Origin: Cladocopium goreaui
Lineage: Eukaryota; Sar; Dinophyceae; Suessiales; Symbiodiniaceae
Reading direction: 5' to 3'
DNA: 64,000 nt
Assembly (NCBI GenBank): GCA_947184155.2
Contig: CAMXCT020001755.1
Coordinates: 1-64,000 of the forward strand
Shown here: one piece after another, positions 20,286-29,984 of the stretch
Numbering within the stretch: the first letter of the stretch is position 1
How the letters are laid out: every line of letters starts with the position of its first letter
The notes under the pieces: model-generated
Told to the model about the DNA's origin: nothing
Databases searched by the model: none
What the model saw: only the letters and a program-made list of their open reading frames with translations
Program-made: the position numbers and the translations under genes

Positions 20286-23200
20286 TTACTCCGCTGCATT
20301 CTGTCGCTGAATTAGGCCTTGGAGTTTTGCTAAGAAAGCAGCCATATCTTCAGGTTGAGGCGGCATGTCCGCAGCCGGAGCCGTGCTGGGGCGCTCCGCA
20401 TCCAAGTTCGCACCGACATACTCTCCAACCCCAAGGCCAAGGGCAGTCAAGATATTCACCGAGATGGCGTAGCTGCCACTGCCCACCTCCAATGGACGCT
20501 TCCTGAACCAGATCACTGGTGTACCGTGGGAATTGGTACCCATGCCGGCAAAGCCAAAGCCTGCAAAGTACAAGGCTTTTGCGGCGAGGCAATACAATTG
20601 CAGCTGCTCTGGGCTGCCGAAGGTTCGCAACGCATTTTTGCAGCTGGCAACTTTCAGAATATTCCCCGACTCGATCCAAGGATGCCGAGCACGCAGGACC
20701 GCTCGCATGATTTCCAAAACAGGGTGAATTCGTGGAGGCTGAAGCTGTTCCAAGTGGCCCTGGTTGGTGGCCAAGACCGCAAGCAGTTGTTGCCGCACAG
20801 TGGCACGGCCACCCCCGCCCACAGACGGTTTTGGGGCTGCATCACCTCGCTGCAGGACATCGGCGACGAAGTCAGCCACAGTTCTATCACACTTGTCCAT
20901 GTAATCGGACAAAGCACGTCCCACCAACATTGCAGGTAAAGGAACGACAGTGTTCCACTCATTCACGGCATGGCCAAGGCGGCTTTCCTCGCAGAGATGC
21001 AGAGCGAGGGCATGGCGGAGATGCTTGGTTTTTGCTTTGGAATGAAAGTGGCTTTCCGCCAATCGCTGCAGGTGTGCCGCTTCCTGCTGCTGAGTGTGAT
21101 AATCAAAGCGGGCTTCGAAGTCTCGCAAGGCCTCGGGTGCTAGGGTGTAGACCCGCCACTGGTAGCCCGCATGGTCCTCGAACAGATGCGCTGGGGCAGC
21201 ATGCAAAGGGTCATGTGCGCGCCAGGCCCGGGCAAAACGTTCCCGAAGACGTTTTTCGAGACCATACCTGGACAGGCATTCGCGACTGGACGCAGAAGCC
21301 AAAAAGCGAAAGCAGATTAGTGTACCGGCTGATGTACAAGGCAGAACTAAAGCCGAACAATGGGCATACGTACCCCCGCGGAGAATCAAAGTTTCAACAG
21401 ACTTGCAGACATACCACCAACGGACTTACAATGGTTTTTATCGGTACACATTTAATGTCGCCGAACAGCTGCAAGCAAGAAAGAGTCCACTACTGCTGCC
21501 TTAACATAGAAGCTTTCCTGCATTGAGAAAAACCTTTCACACCAGAAACGGTCCCATTGCCCACACCCAAGGGCACAGCCTCTCCGCTGAAATCGCTGCA
21601 GCCGCCGCTTCAACCTCCCGGGCTCGTTTGAAAGTCGCCCGGGCATAGAACAGACCAAGGCGCCCTCGGATCCCCAACGGATCGCCGGAGACATACAGCT
21701 CCAACACGTCCTCGATGTGCAGGGCGCCAGAGGCGAGGAAGAACGGGAAGGAGACCACGAAAGTCCGCTCTGCGTTCACGGTTGACCTACGGGCAGATGC
21801 TGTGGTCATCGCAGAAGCACACCACACCAAAGGAGAAAGATTGAGCAGCAGCAGCAACAACAACAACAACAAGAAGAAGAAGAACAAGAAGAAGAAGAAG
21901 AAGAACAAGAACAAAAACAAGAACAGTCAGGCTGGCTGTAAGGAATCGAATGCGACAAGTACACAGACCAGAAATGGTAAAACTAAAAACTCCGAGAATA
22001 GAAACGGAGCTGCCATGTACGTGCACGGGGCCTCTTCCACCGACTGCGTTCAAACAACTCCACGACGATGGACTCATTAATGGCGCCCTCGTTCTTCAGC
22101 CATTGCAGCAGCCGCTTGCCTGAACAGAACAACCCGAACCCGTCACGAAGAATACGGCATGAGATTTGATCCAACATGGAAAACAGCGTTTGGCCTTCGG
22201 GTAGGAAGCCGCAGCTGCGGGAGAGGTTTTGAGGCAGCGCCATCAGCTTTCCCTCGCCTTCCAAGGATCCGGAGCCACTTGTGGCACTGACCGACCCAGC
22301 AAAAGGGTTGCGCTGGTTACCTTGGCCCTGCCATTGATCACGCAATTGCGCGCGAGCGCCATTGATGTCCTGCTCCAAGAGGTGCCAAACCTGATCAAAA
22401 CAAGTCTGTATTCAAAACACGCCGACGCACTTTTAGAAGTTTCTTCCCCGCACACCTCGGAGTACAGCCGGATGACGCCACTGGTGTTGAATGCCCCAGG
22501 ATGAAGAAGGAACCACCAAAGAACGGGATACACCCGCAAGGTGTTCCAGGGAAAGAGCACGGCAGTGGGGCTGCAAAACGATGCAAGCGAGAGCTCGCAG
22601 ACCATGACATATTGCCACGGAACTTGCATGGCATCAGAAATTGCGCGCCATTCCCGCAGCAGCTCCGGATAGTGCTCCAACAGCAGACCTTCAGCGAAGG
22701 GCTCTGCCTCCAAGAGTCGGAAAAGCTCGGTTTTGACAGTCTCGTCCTGGAAAGCACGGCGAACCTGTTCCGCGGCCATGTCGCAACGAAGGCAACCCGA
22801 CCGCGCCGGGGCACGAAACTGCGGAGACTGCAAGACAAGAACAAGCCAAATCCGAGTAAGTGAAAAACTAAGCTGCAGCAAACAAAAGTTGGGAGACTGA
22901 AAGACACAAGGCCTGACGCAAACTGATAGCCGCTTTTTTTCACAGGCAACACTGGTGAACTGTAGCGGTTGCCGGTTGCAGCAGGCCAAGCACAATGCAA
23001 ATGCCAGAATGCGATTGGGAACAAAGTGAAAAGACGTAGGAAATCTCAAATTCTGATTTGGGCGATAAACCTTTGGCTTGGCAACGCATTTTAAGCCTCT
23101 GCACGCACGTTGCGTGGCCACAAGAGTCTGTACAACTTCCAAGCAAGTTCGCTCTGAGGGGCTTCCGCTCTCAAGACATCTGCTAGACGTGGCTCAAGTG

Positions 23201-23509
23201 GAAAACCCATACCCAGACCCAAAAGGGTGCTGCATAGTTGGGCAAATGGTGCTGCTGCAAATACACTTGCAGATTCTGCCGCAAAGTTACATCTGGGCTC
23301 CCCGTCGCAACGACCCAAACATAGAGGCGCAAGAGGTTGCCATAGATTGCTCCTGTCATGTGCGCTTGCTGGCGAGCTGCACGCGGTGGACGACGGCGCG
23401 GCCGTCGCGGCGCTACAGCGCGGGGCAAGCCTGCAGCGCGGGGGGCGGCGGCCCACAAGGTGTCCACTTCTTCGTCCGTGATGTCTGCCCACCTGCGGCG
23501 TTGTTCCAT
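20286..23509 (-). CDS. DUF3987-like P-loop protein, five-exon model
   Basis: Model: 23509-23109 (starts MEQRRRWADITDEEV), 22827-22456, 22390-22041, 21786-21580 and 21267-20286. Exon 2 holds ISDAMQVPWQYVMVCELSLA and a P-loop-like WFLLHPGAFNTSGVIRLY. Exon 3 joins exactly in frame (SEV-WHLLEQDINGA) and has SGSLEGEGKLMALPQN and ESIVVELFERSR. Exon 4 has STVNAERTFVVSFPFFLASG and GDPLGIRGRLGLFYAR. Exon 5 is helical and ends at TAA. The order matches my memory of DUF3987 proteins (viral or transposon helicase-primase relatives), including the late GF.Q-like and DRLLFY-like part. The Walker lysine is replaced (NTSG, not GKSG). Three junctions are in phase with AG/G at the borders; the one before 21267 uses a GC donor. 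Exon 1 shows an unresolved frame change near 23240, which may be a frameshift or a missed intron. Confidence 0.65.
21841..21920. repeat. AAC/AAG microsatellite inside an intron
   Basis: An AGC, AAC, AAG and AAC run on the plus strand, which becomes a T/C-rich tract on the coding minus strand within the 254-bp intron 22040-21787. It lies about 55 bp before the acceptor and could serve as an extended polypyrimidine tract. Confidence 0.8.
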
Positions 23510-23758
23510 GGCGCAGGCAACGGAACTGAAAGACGTAATCGCTAGGGTGCTGCACAAGAACCGAAATTCTACAGTGTCTACAGTCAAGCGTGCTGAAAAT
23601 GGAATGAAATTTAGAGCCTAGACGGCAATTACACAGGAAAAACAAAGCCAAGAAAGCAAGAACACGGAGCAGAACAACCGCTTTTTTGAAACCGGAGATG
23701 AACAATTAAGCTATGCTAGCAGCTATACGTACAGATTCCGCTACAGAACAAAGCCTAA

Positions 23759-25633
23759 TTAAGGTGGCGCTGGCCGGCGTTTCAAACGTGGCCGCAGGGC
23801 CAGACCACTTGGCGGGGCAGTTCCTCCCTGTGGAACAACATGTGTGTTCCAAAGATCCACCAGCAGCAGGGCATAGACTTCGAGCATCGCGGCACTCATG
23901 GACCGAGCTGGGGGAACGAACCTGTCCAACCAGGCATTCCAACTTTCGTTCCACGAGCTATTCAAATGGGCCAGCGGTGGATGGCTGTCGATGTCAACCT
24001 CTGGCATGTACAAGCGATGCTCCGGTGTCAAGCATGCAGTGTGATTCGACCGGTGCCACCGATCCAGAACGAATCTGCACTGGGCCAATTGTTGCATGGT
24101 TCCAGTGCGGGCAGCACGCTTGCGAATAAACCGGCCCAGCTTGCACGCGTTGTCGTAGATGATGTACCTGATGCTACCACGGTGAGCATAAACTTCTCCA
24201 AGCAAGCATGTGACCTGCCGACACCCTTCTTTGCCAAATAGTGGTCGTATGTTGACTACTCTGCCGCAAGCGAGCATGGCGGTCACGACCCCGCCCTGTC
24301 GGCGGTAGTAGGTTGTAGCTAATTTCTTCACAATGCCACATGGGTTGTCGTCTTCATCCTCTGAGTCCACTGTTGGAGGAAGCACGTACGGACCAGCAGC
24401 GGGGGGCCCGCCGGCAATTGCTATCGGAGGCACCTGTACCTCGGGGCGGCTCTGGCGGTAACATGCGTCACAAAGGTCATAGTTGCAGTCCCCGCAAGTC
24501 CAAAAGCTGACGCCAGACACCAAGGCAAGAGCACAATGGTCACAAGCATGATGCCAAACATCATCGCGAAGCAGCCTTTGGAGCGCATGCTCCGCAGGAC
24601 ACCGGGTTGGTGCAGCGGCGGGCCTTGGGTCGCCATCTGCCGGTGCCAACGTTGACGCCCCGGCATGTCGGGCACATGCACGACGCCCCAATGCAGGAAA
24701 GGCCAAGCAGCCACAGGGAACGGCTTGATCCACCAGCGGGTGCTGGATGACAGATTCGTCCATGTAACTGCACAGGGCTGCTGCAAAGGAAACTTTGCCA
24801 TCAACTGCAACACTGGGAATTTGCACACAAACGGAGCAAGTGTGCAGTCGAGCGTAGACATGTAAATGCCGGCGGCGGAGCAGCCTTGCGAGCATCTGGA
24901 GGCATTCATCTGCGGGGCCGCGAGGTCGCGGAGCTAACTGAAATTGTAGGGCAACAAGCTCGTTGCGTAACACCGTGTCCGGCCACAGAAGTGTACACAC
25001 TCTCCAGTATACCCAACCAAACTCAAGCTGTCCACGAAGCTGGGGAAATGTAGGATGGCCCTCCACGTCGCCCAAGAATTGGCAAATGCCAAAAAAAGTG
25101 GCGCGAAGCCTCACCACCAAACTTGTGCAGTGCCGCAGCAAACTGGTTGCAACAAAAGAAAAGGTGGTGGTCTTAGGGTGGTTGACGAGCAGCCAAAAGC
25201 AACACATCTCTGGTGGTGACACCACCGAAAGAGTTCCTGCTGGGCTACGCATCCAGCACGAAAGGAAGACACAGCCGCAGCGTTCACATCTTTTCTGCTC
25301 ATAGGTTCCTGTTTTGAAACCACCGGGCCACTGCAGAACGCGGGTTTCGTGGATTGTACCAGGCGGTAGCACCACCCCACAATCAGGGCACCCAACAACA
25401 TTGCATGGCACATCAACTGGCACATTGGATTCACGTGGCAGCAGCAACCCCGCTTGTAACTTGGCCAGGATGTTGTCTAGAATCAGGTCGGGCGGGACTG
25501 CAAAATCATGCTGCCTCAGTAAAGAGGCTGCTTCACGGGCGAAGCCTGACGGGCCACCGCGCTCCAAGGCGATGACGAGCAAAGGCAAGGCTACCAGAGG
25601 CAGTGGGTGGACCAGGTCTGCAAATGACGCCAT
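23759..25633 (-). CDS. KDZ-like transposase with embedded ZZ-type zinc finger
   Basis: A 624-codon frame without introns. Cys knuckles lie at 82-85 (CPDC) and 116-121 (CERCGC). A possible first catalytic Asp lies in VAVDGKVSF (276-283). Residues 361-391 (HHACDHC, CGDC, LCDAC) look like a ZZ zinc finger. The core follows: IIYDNACKL (491-499), FVLDRWHRSNHTAC (521-534) and NSSWNESWNAWLDRF (558-572). This order of YD.AC, D.(F/W)H...H and a late Glu is the KDZ (Kyakuja-Dileera-Zisupton) pattern as I know it. The protein would cut and move its transposon in the nucleus. An acidic linker (424-430) separates the ZZ finger from the core. Neighbours on the same strand are an ASCH protein upstream and a DUF3987-like protein downstream. 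The start is the first Met of the frame. A related but unnamed DDE transposase is the alternative. Confidence 0.68.
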   Translation of the reverse strand: MASFADLVHPLPLVALPLLVIALERGGPSGFAREAASLLRQHDFAVPPDLILDNILAKLQAGLLLPRESNVPVDVPCNVVGCPDCGVVLPPGTIHETRVLQWPGGFKTGTYEQKRCERCGCVFLSCWMRSPAGTLSVVSPPEMCCFWLLVNHPKTTTFSFVATSLLRHCTSLVVRLRATFFGICQFLGDVEGHPTFPQLRGQLEFGWVYWRVCTLLWPDTVLRNELVALQFQLAPRPRGPADECLQMLARLLRRRHLHVYARLHTCSVCVQIPSVAVDGKVSFAAALCSYMDESVIQHPLVDQAVPCGCLAFPALGRRACARHAGASTLAPADGDPRPAAAPTRCPAEHALQRLLRDDVWHHACDHCALALVSGVSFWTCGDCNYDLCDACYRQSRPEVQVPPIAIAGGPPAAGPYVLPPTVDSEDEDDNPCGIVKKLATTYYRRQGGVVTAMLACGRVVNIRPLFGKEGCRQVTCLLGEVYAHRGSIRYIIYDNACKLGRFIRKRAARTGTMQQLAQCRFVLDRWHRSNHTACLTPEHRLYMPEVDIDSHPPLAHLNSSWNESWNAWLDRFVPPARSMSAAMLEVYALLLVDLWNTHVVPQGGTAPPSGLALRPRLKRRPAPP

Positions 25634-26011
25634 GGAACCAAGACTTGAGCCAGAGCACGAAAAAATAAGTCAGGAAAGAAGTTAACAGCAGCAAAGAAGG
25701 GTTAGGTTCGGAATAGTCGTTTGGCTGTGTGGGTAACGAGTAAGCACCACTTTTTCATCGCCTCTAGGGTTCGGACCGTAGCCAAAAATTTTTGAGGATG
25801 CCAAAACAAAAACAATTCAAAAGGACACAGGACCGGCCAACCGTAGTCCACACATCCTTCCCAGCGTTGCGTTGCAAAGCAAACTACTGCGAAACAAAAG
25901 AGTATGCCAGTATAAGCGAAGCCAACTAAAAATCAGTCCCACAGTTTGGAGCTGCGATACTTACATGTATAAAGCTTTTTGCTTTCGCAACGGGAACCCT
26001 CACAAGGGCCC

Positions 26012-26992
26012 TCACACATTGGCATTTGCGTCGGTGGCCGCTGTTGGGCCTTCGACTGTGAGTGTAGCCTCCGCGTGCAATTTTTCCCAACGCTCACGAG
26101 TAATCCATTGGACTGCTGCGCGGGCAACATGAGGTGGAATTCGGATTGGTGGCTCGACAATCTCCAACGCTTCGATGGGCCATGCCCACGGGTTCTTATA
26201 GCCCATGGAGCGTACTGCTACAGCATGCTGCCTGTGCTCCTCTTCTGTGAGAGGATGGCTCGGGCCCAATTTCGCCCTGCACCGAATCATGCCTTGTCCG
26301 GTCGAGGCAATAGACACCCAGCCGGTGTGGGGACACTTGGAGCCACGAATCTCCAAAGTTTTCTGTCCGGCCATGATTTTGTCCAACCATTCTGGACGTA
26401 TTTTCAGGATACGCCTCGTATCACCAAAAGCCACCGCTGCATCTACAAAGTCCTCTTTCGCTTTGCCATCTCCTTCAGCAGGAAGTTCGGACCGTTGGAG
26501 ACGCCACCAAGCGGAAGCAACGCGAAGGAAGCTTCGCGTAGTATTCACATGGTTGCCATCTCCGTTGTCTGACAAGCCGAACAACTCAACAACACGGGGG
26601 GGGATCAGGTGGAAATTTGCCAGCAGCACCAAGGGAGAAGCATCTGCACCCATACCCGCCCATGCAGCACACGTTGCCGCAAAAGAGTCTGCGCCCCAAT
26701 GAAGTAGAGCTTCTTCTTGTGCAGCGGTAAATGACCTCGGGCTGAGTGCGGTGCGTGTGAGTGCATGTCCATGCTCCAGGGCTGCACGGATGTCAAGATG
26801 TCCTTCCGACGGAAGAGGATGAGAAGTGAACCGTGCTTTCTTGCGACTGGAAGGCGCTGCTTCGAGATCTGCATCTATCGTGATAACAGGAGGCATCGCA
26901 GTGACATTTCCATGCAGGGCATCCCGTATGTCTGCAGAGCCCTTTGCAGCTGCAGCCAAAGCCGCATGCTTTGCTTGGGAGCGTGGCGGCAT
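26012..26992 (-). CDS. ASCH-domain protein
   Basis: The frame is open to 27025. I prefer the Met at 26992 (MPPRSQAKHA) because the extra 11 codons lie in a tandem repeat. An Ala-rich N-terminus with a basic RKKAR stretch is followed by a helical middle (QEEALLHWGADSFAATCAAW). An ASCH-like domain spans about residues 205-292 of the longer frame: RRILKIRPEWLDKIMAGQKT, LEIRG, GWVSIAST, then YKNPWAWPIEALEIVEPP. This is the usual order of L.I.P.W...I..G.KT.E.R, G.I.I and a late YKWPWAW-like end. ASCH domains have a PUA-like fold and are thought to bind RNA or modified nucleic acid. Lying next to a KDZ-like transposase, it may act on element nucleic acid. That role is inferred. Confidence 0.75.
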   Translation of the reverse strand: MPPRSQAKHAALAAAAKGSADIRDALHGNVTAMPPVITIDADLEAAPSSRKKARFTSHPLPSEGHLDIRAALEHGHALTRTALSPRSFTAAQEEALLHWGADSFAATCAAWAGMGADASPLVLLANFHLIPPRVVELFGLSDNGDGNHVNTTRSFLRVASAWWRLQRSELPAEGDGKAKEDFVDAAVAFGDTRRILKIRPEWLDKIMAGQKTLEIRGSKCPHTGWVSIASTGQGMIRCRAKLGPSHPLTEEEHRQHAVAVRSMGYKNPWAWPIEALEIVEPPIRIPPHVARAAVQWITRERWEKLHAEATLTVEGPTAATDANANV

Positions 26993-27003
26993 GGAAGGAA
27001 ACA

Positions 27004-27752
27004 CAACAAAGAATGGTCGCCGCAAAATGCAAGGAATGGACCTGAGTTCACAATCACGAGTTCACAATCACACAGAGCGCAGCAAGATCTGCGTCTGTTG
27101 AAAAACTCGGGATTTATGATACGCAACATCGCGAAGCGAAAACTGTGCAAGACAGGACAGCTCAGCTAAGCGCAAGACAAGCGGAAGCAGCAACAAAGAA
27201 TGGTCGCCGCAAAATGCAAGGAATGGACCTGAGTTCACAATCACGAGTTCACAAGCACACAGAGCGCAGCAATATTTGCGTCTGTTGAAAAACTCGGGGT
27301 TTATGATACGCAACATCGCGAAGCGAAAACTGTGCAAGACAGGACAGCTCAGCTAAGCGCAAGACAAGCGGAAGCAGCAACAAAGAATGGTCGCCGCAAA
27401 ATGCAAGGAATGGACCTGAGTTCACAATCACGAGTTCACAATCACACAGAGCGCAGCAAGATCTGCGTCTGTTGAAAAACTCGGGGTTTATGATACGCAA
27501 CATCGCGAAGCGAAAACTGTGCAAGACAGGACAGCTCAGCTAAGCGCAAGACAAGCGGAAGCAGCAACAAAGAATGGTCGCCGCAAAATGCAAGGAATGG
27601 ACCTGAGTTCACAATCACGAGTTCACAATCACACAGAGCGCAGCAAGATCTGCGTCTGTTGAAAAACTCGGGGTTTATGATACGCAACATCGCGAAGCGA
27701 AAACTGTGCAAGACAGGACAGCTCAGCTAAGCGCAAGACAAGCGGAAGCAGC
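27004..27752. repeat. 187-bp tandem repeat, four copies
   Basis: CAACAAAGAATGGTCGCCGC starts units at 27004, 27191, 27378 and 27565, exactly 187 bp apart and nearly identical. A broken fifth unit follows. The first unit overlaps the 5' end of the ASCH gene's open frame, so the array sits in its promoter or 5' UTR. The repeated short frames on the minus strand are by-products. Confidence 0.95.
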
Positions 27753-28187
27753 AGCGACCTGAGTTCACAAAGCCGGCATGGAGCAAGTGGTCGGCAGGAA
27801 AACCCGCGGTGTATCAGGCGCAGCTGTTTCAAGCCAAACCCCTGTAAGACAGGAAAGCTAGGGCCAAGACCTGCAGTGTAGACAGGGTTTTGACCTCAGT
27901 TCCACTAACAGACATGTGTTGAGTTGATGCCGGAGTTGAGTCTTTCTCTGCAAAAATCACCTCAGCTGCCCGCATGGAAGGTTCGCGCGGGCATGTGCAG
28001 CGGAAAGCAGCAGTGCGACAGCGCAGCCACAAACACAATACAAACGGGGTGCAGCCGACAACGAAATACAGCAACCAACTGCAGTTTAGCATGGACACAC
28101 ATGAAACTGTGAATCAGCAGCTCGCGTCTTTTGCCACAAAGAAAAACATGTATCGAGGCACTCATCTCTCCGAGAACGAAGTCAAGT

Positions 28188-28721
28188 CTAGTCGAGCACA
28201 ATCACTTGGCGCGGCGGAGCTTCGAACACGAGAGCTGCACGTAGGTTGCGGTACGCAAATTGGATGATGAAGTATTCGCGCCCGCGCGACCCTGGAGGGC
28301 AAAGCCAATGTCCCGAAGCAGCGGTAGTCTCCGACAGGAACGCCAAGACCGCCACGAGCTCCGGAGCGTGCGCATTGTAAGCTTTGAAACGCTCCACGAG
28401 TTCCGTTGGAGACGTGTCACCTGGCTCGTAGGCATCAAGGGCGCCACGAAAGCACGGCAGCACATCTTCCAAGCGATGGTCGAAGCGACAGTCAAAAGCT
28501 TCGAAGCGAAGCACAGCACAGGCAGTGCGATTGATAGCAGGACAATATGCACCCGAGAGCACGGCCATGTGAAGACTTTCTGTCATGTGGTTGGCTCTGG
28601 CCTGCAACTGGGCCCGTATGGTTTGGAACATCGCGGTCTCAGGCGAAAATTTTGCAGCCGCAAGAAGCTGCAGGAGGGATACCAAAGGGACGAGGTCCGA
28701 AACATGAAGGACAGGCACCAC
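28188..28721 (-). CDS. Unrecognised exon upstream of the ASCH gene
   Basis: The open frame reaches 28820, but the first part is a Cys/Val run from a TTG/TGT-rich stretch. A good acceptor (CTTCAG) at 28722 suggests that the exon starts at 28721 with VVPVLHVSDLVPLVSLLQLL. It continues with MFQTIRAQLQARANHMTESL, CRFDHRLEDVLPCFRGALDA and ETTAASGHWLCPPGSRGREY, then stops. It looks like real helical protein, but I recognise no family. The first 28 or so codons of this exon, plus upstream DNA, are duplicated at 33913-34000. It lies on the same strand as the transposase module. Confidence 0.5.
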   Translation of the reverse strand: MVPVLHVSDLVPLVSLLQLLAAAKFSPETAMFQTIRAQLQARANHMTESLHMAVLSGAYCPAINRTACAVLRFEAFDCRFDHRLEDVLPCFRGALDAYEPGDTSPTELVERFKAYNAHAPELVAVLAFLSETTAASGHWLCPPGSRGREYFIIQFAYRNLRAALVFEAPPRQVIVLD

Positions 28722-28867
28722 CTGAAGCACCGGGAAACAACGGCAACATACCACAACAACAGTCATCACAGCAACAAGAACAGTAACTAGAATGCAACAA
28801 CCACAACAAAACTCACACACACACGACTTCGTCGGAATGAAACTGCGTCACAAAACGTTTCACAGAG

Positions 28868-29640
28868 CAGGGCCTGCAGCAGGGACGCCAACATTTTGGT
28901 GCCGTGTTGCTTCTTCCTCAGAATTGAGTCATGGCTGGGGAAGGAAACGTTCGGTCCGTCATAGGGCAGCAACAACAATGATAACGACAGAAGATTTTCT
29001 ATATGTGAATAATGCGGCGAGCTGAATACACCAGCAAAGGTCTGCAGAAAAAAACTTGTGGCACACATCCGCTTGCCACAGTACAGCTGCTAAGTGCAGA
29101 ACCTGTGTAAGAAAGGCCAGGCCCGGAGATGACAACCCCCACAGAGTTGAGCCTGAATCTCATGTCGTCAATCTAGGTGATCTAGGTCCAAAATGCCTCC
29201 AACATGACTAATGTTCCTACAAAGCGGGCAAAGCAGGTTTTTCACAGTATAAGTGGATCTCAACAGGCGGTAAACCGACACAGGCCGAAGGTGTAAACAC
29301 ATGTAAACAGCTTCGGGGGCAGGCACCGGATGCTACGTGGAGCCGCAGCCGGTTGGAGCAGGAGGGGCAGGCCAGAAAACGCGCGGCAAAGAGACAAAAC
29401 AAAGGAACGGCATAGGATGGAGGCTAGGGGGCACATTTTCAAGGGATAATGACGGGGGAAACTATCGCTCCATTTTTCTTTTGGACTTTTTGCCATAGCT
29501 TTTGGTCACGTCGGCGCGAGGGGGCCCGCAAATGCAGACAACGACATTGTTTTTTGAAGGTTTTGCTTGTTGAAGCGTTTTTGCGATAATAGAAAACAAA
29601 GGCAAAAAGCATGGTTTTTAACCCGAAGCTGCGCCAAAAA
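28868..29640. other. No gene seen
   Basis: Reading frames on the minus strand here (29068-28787, 29496-29260, 29402-29217) are hydrophobic or basic with no motif. They recur unchanged in the second copy of the duplication. I see nothing else recognisable. Confidence 0.4.
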
Positions 29641-29644
29641 AAAA

Positions 29645-29912
29645 TGCAAACGCCCAAAAAAAAGGATCAAAGAAGACGATGTGTTTTGAAATTAAGTGGT
29701 TTGAACGCGCGCGAAGAAAAAAATGGTATATGTGTGCATCAGGAGCTGTAGCGGCGCGCCGAAGGCGCGAAAAAATGCGAACGCCCAAAAAACCGATCTA
29801 AGAAGACAATATTTTTTGAAATCAAGCGGTTTGAGCGCGCGCGACGAAAAAAATGGTATATGTGTGAGTATCAGGAGCTGTAGTGGCGCGCCGAAGGCGC
29901 GCTTTTTTTTTT
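29645..29912. repeat. Two-copy 131-bp repeat with GGCGCGCC hairpin
   Basis: Two units begin GCAAACGCCCAAAAAA (29645) and GCGAACGCCCAAAAAA (29776). Each holds GGTTTGA(A/G)CGCGCGCGA, ATGGTATATGTGTG and the hairpin GGCGCGCCGAAGGCGCG. In the second block copy (34920-35155) the hairpin of the first unit is deleted. Confidence 0.8.
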
Positions 29913-29984
29913 GGTAAGATATTTCAGGGAGGCCTTCTCTGCAAGATACTTTGCCTAACTGCGCCGGCGGCGCCGGCCAATAGT

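Noticed and set aside
25770..25800. ACCGTAGCCA near 25776, similar to part of the dinoflagellate spliced leader
   Set aside because: Only ten bases match, the rest diverges, and it lies on the opposite strand to the genes here.
26875..27711. Repeated minus-strand frames starting MHSFRFAMLRI
   Set aside because: They come from the 187-bp tandem repeat and show no family resemblance.
27004..27752. CRISPR-like array
   Set aside because: The repeats are 187 bp and contiguous, without spacers, and the genome is eukaryotic.
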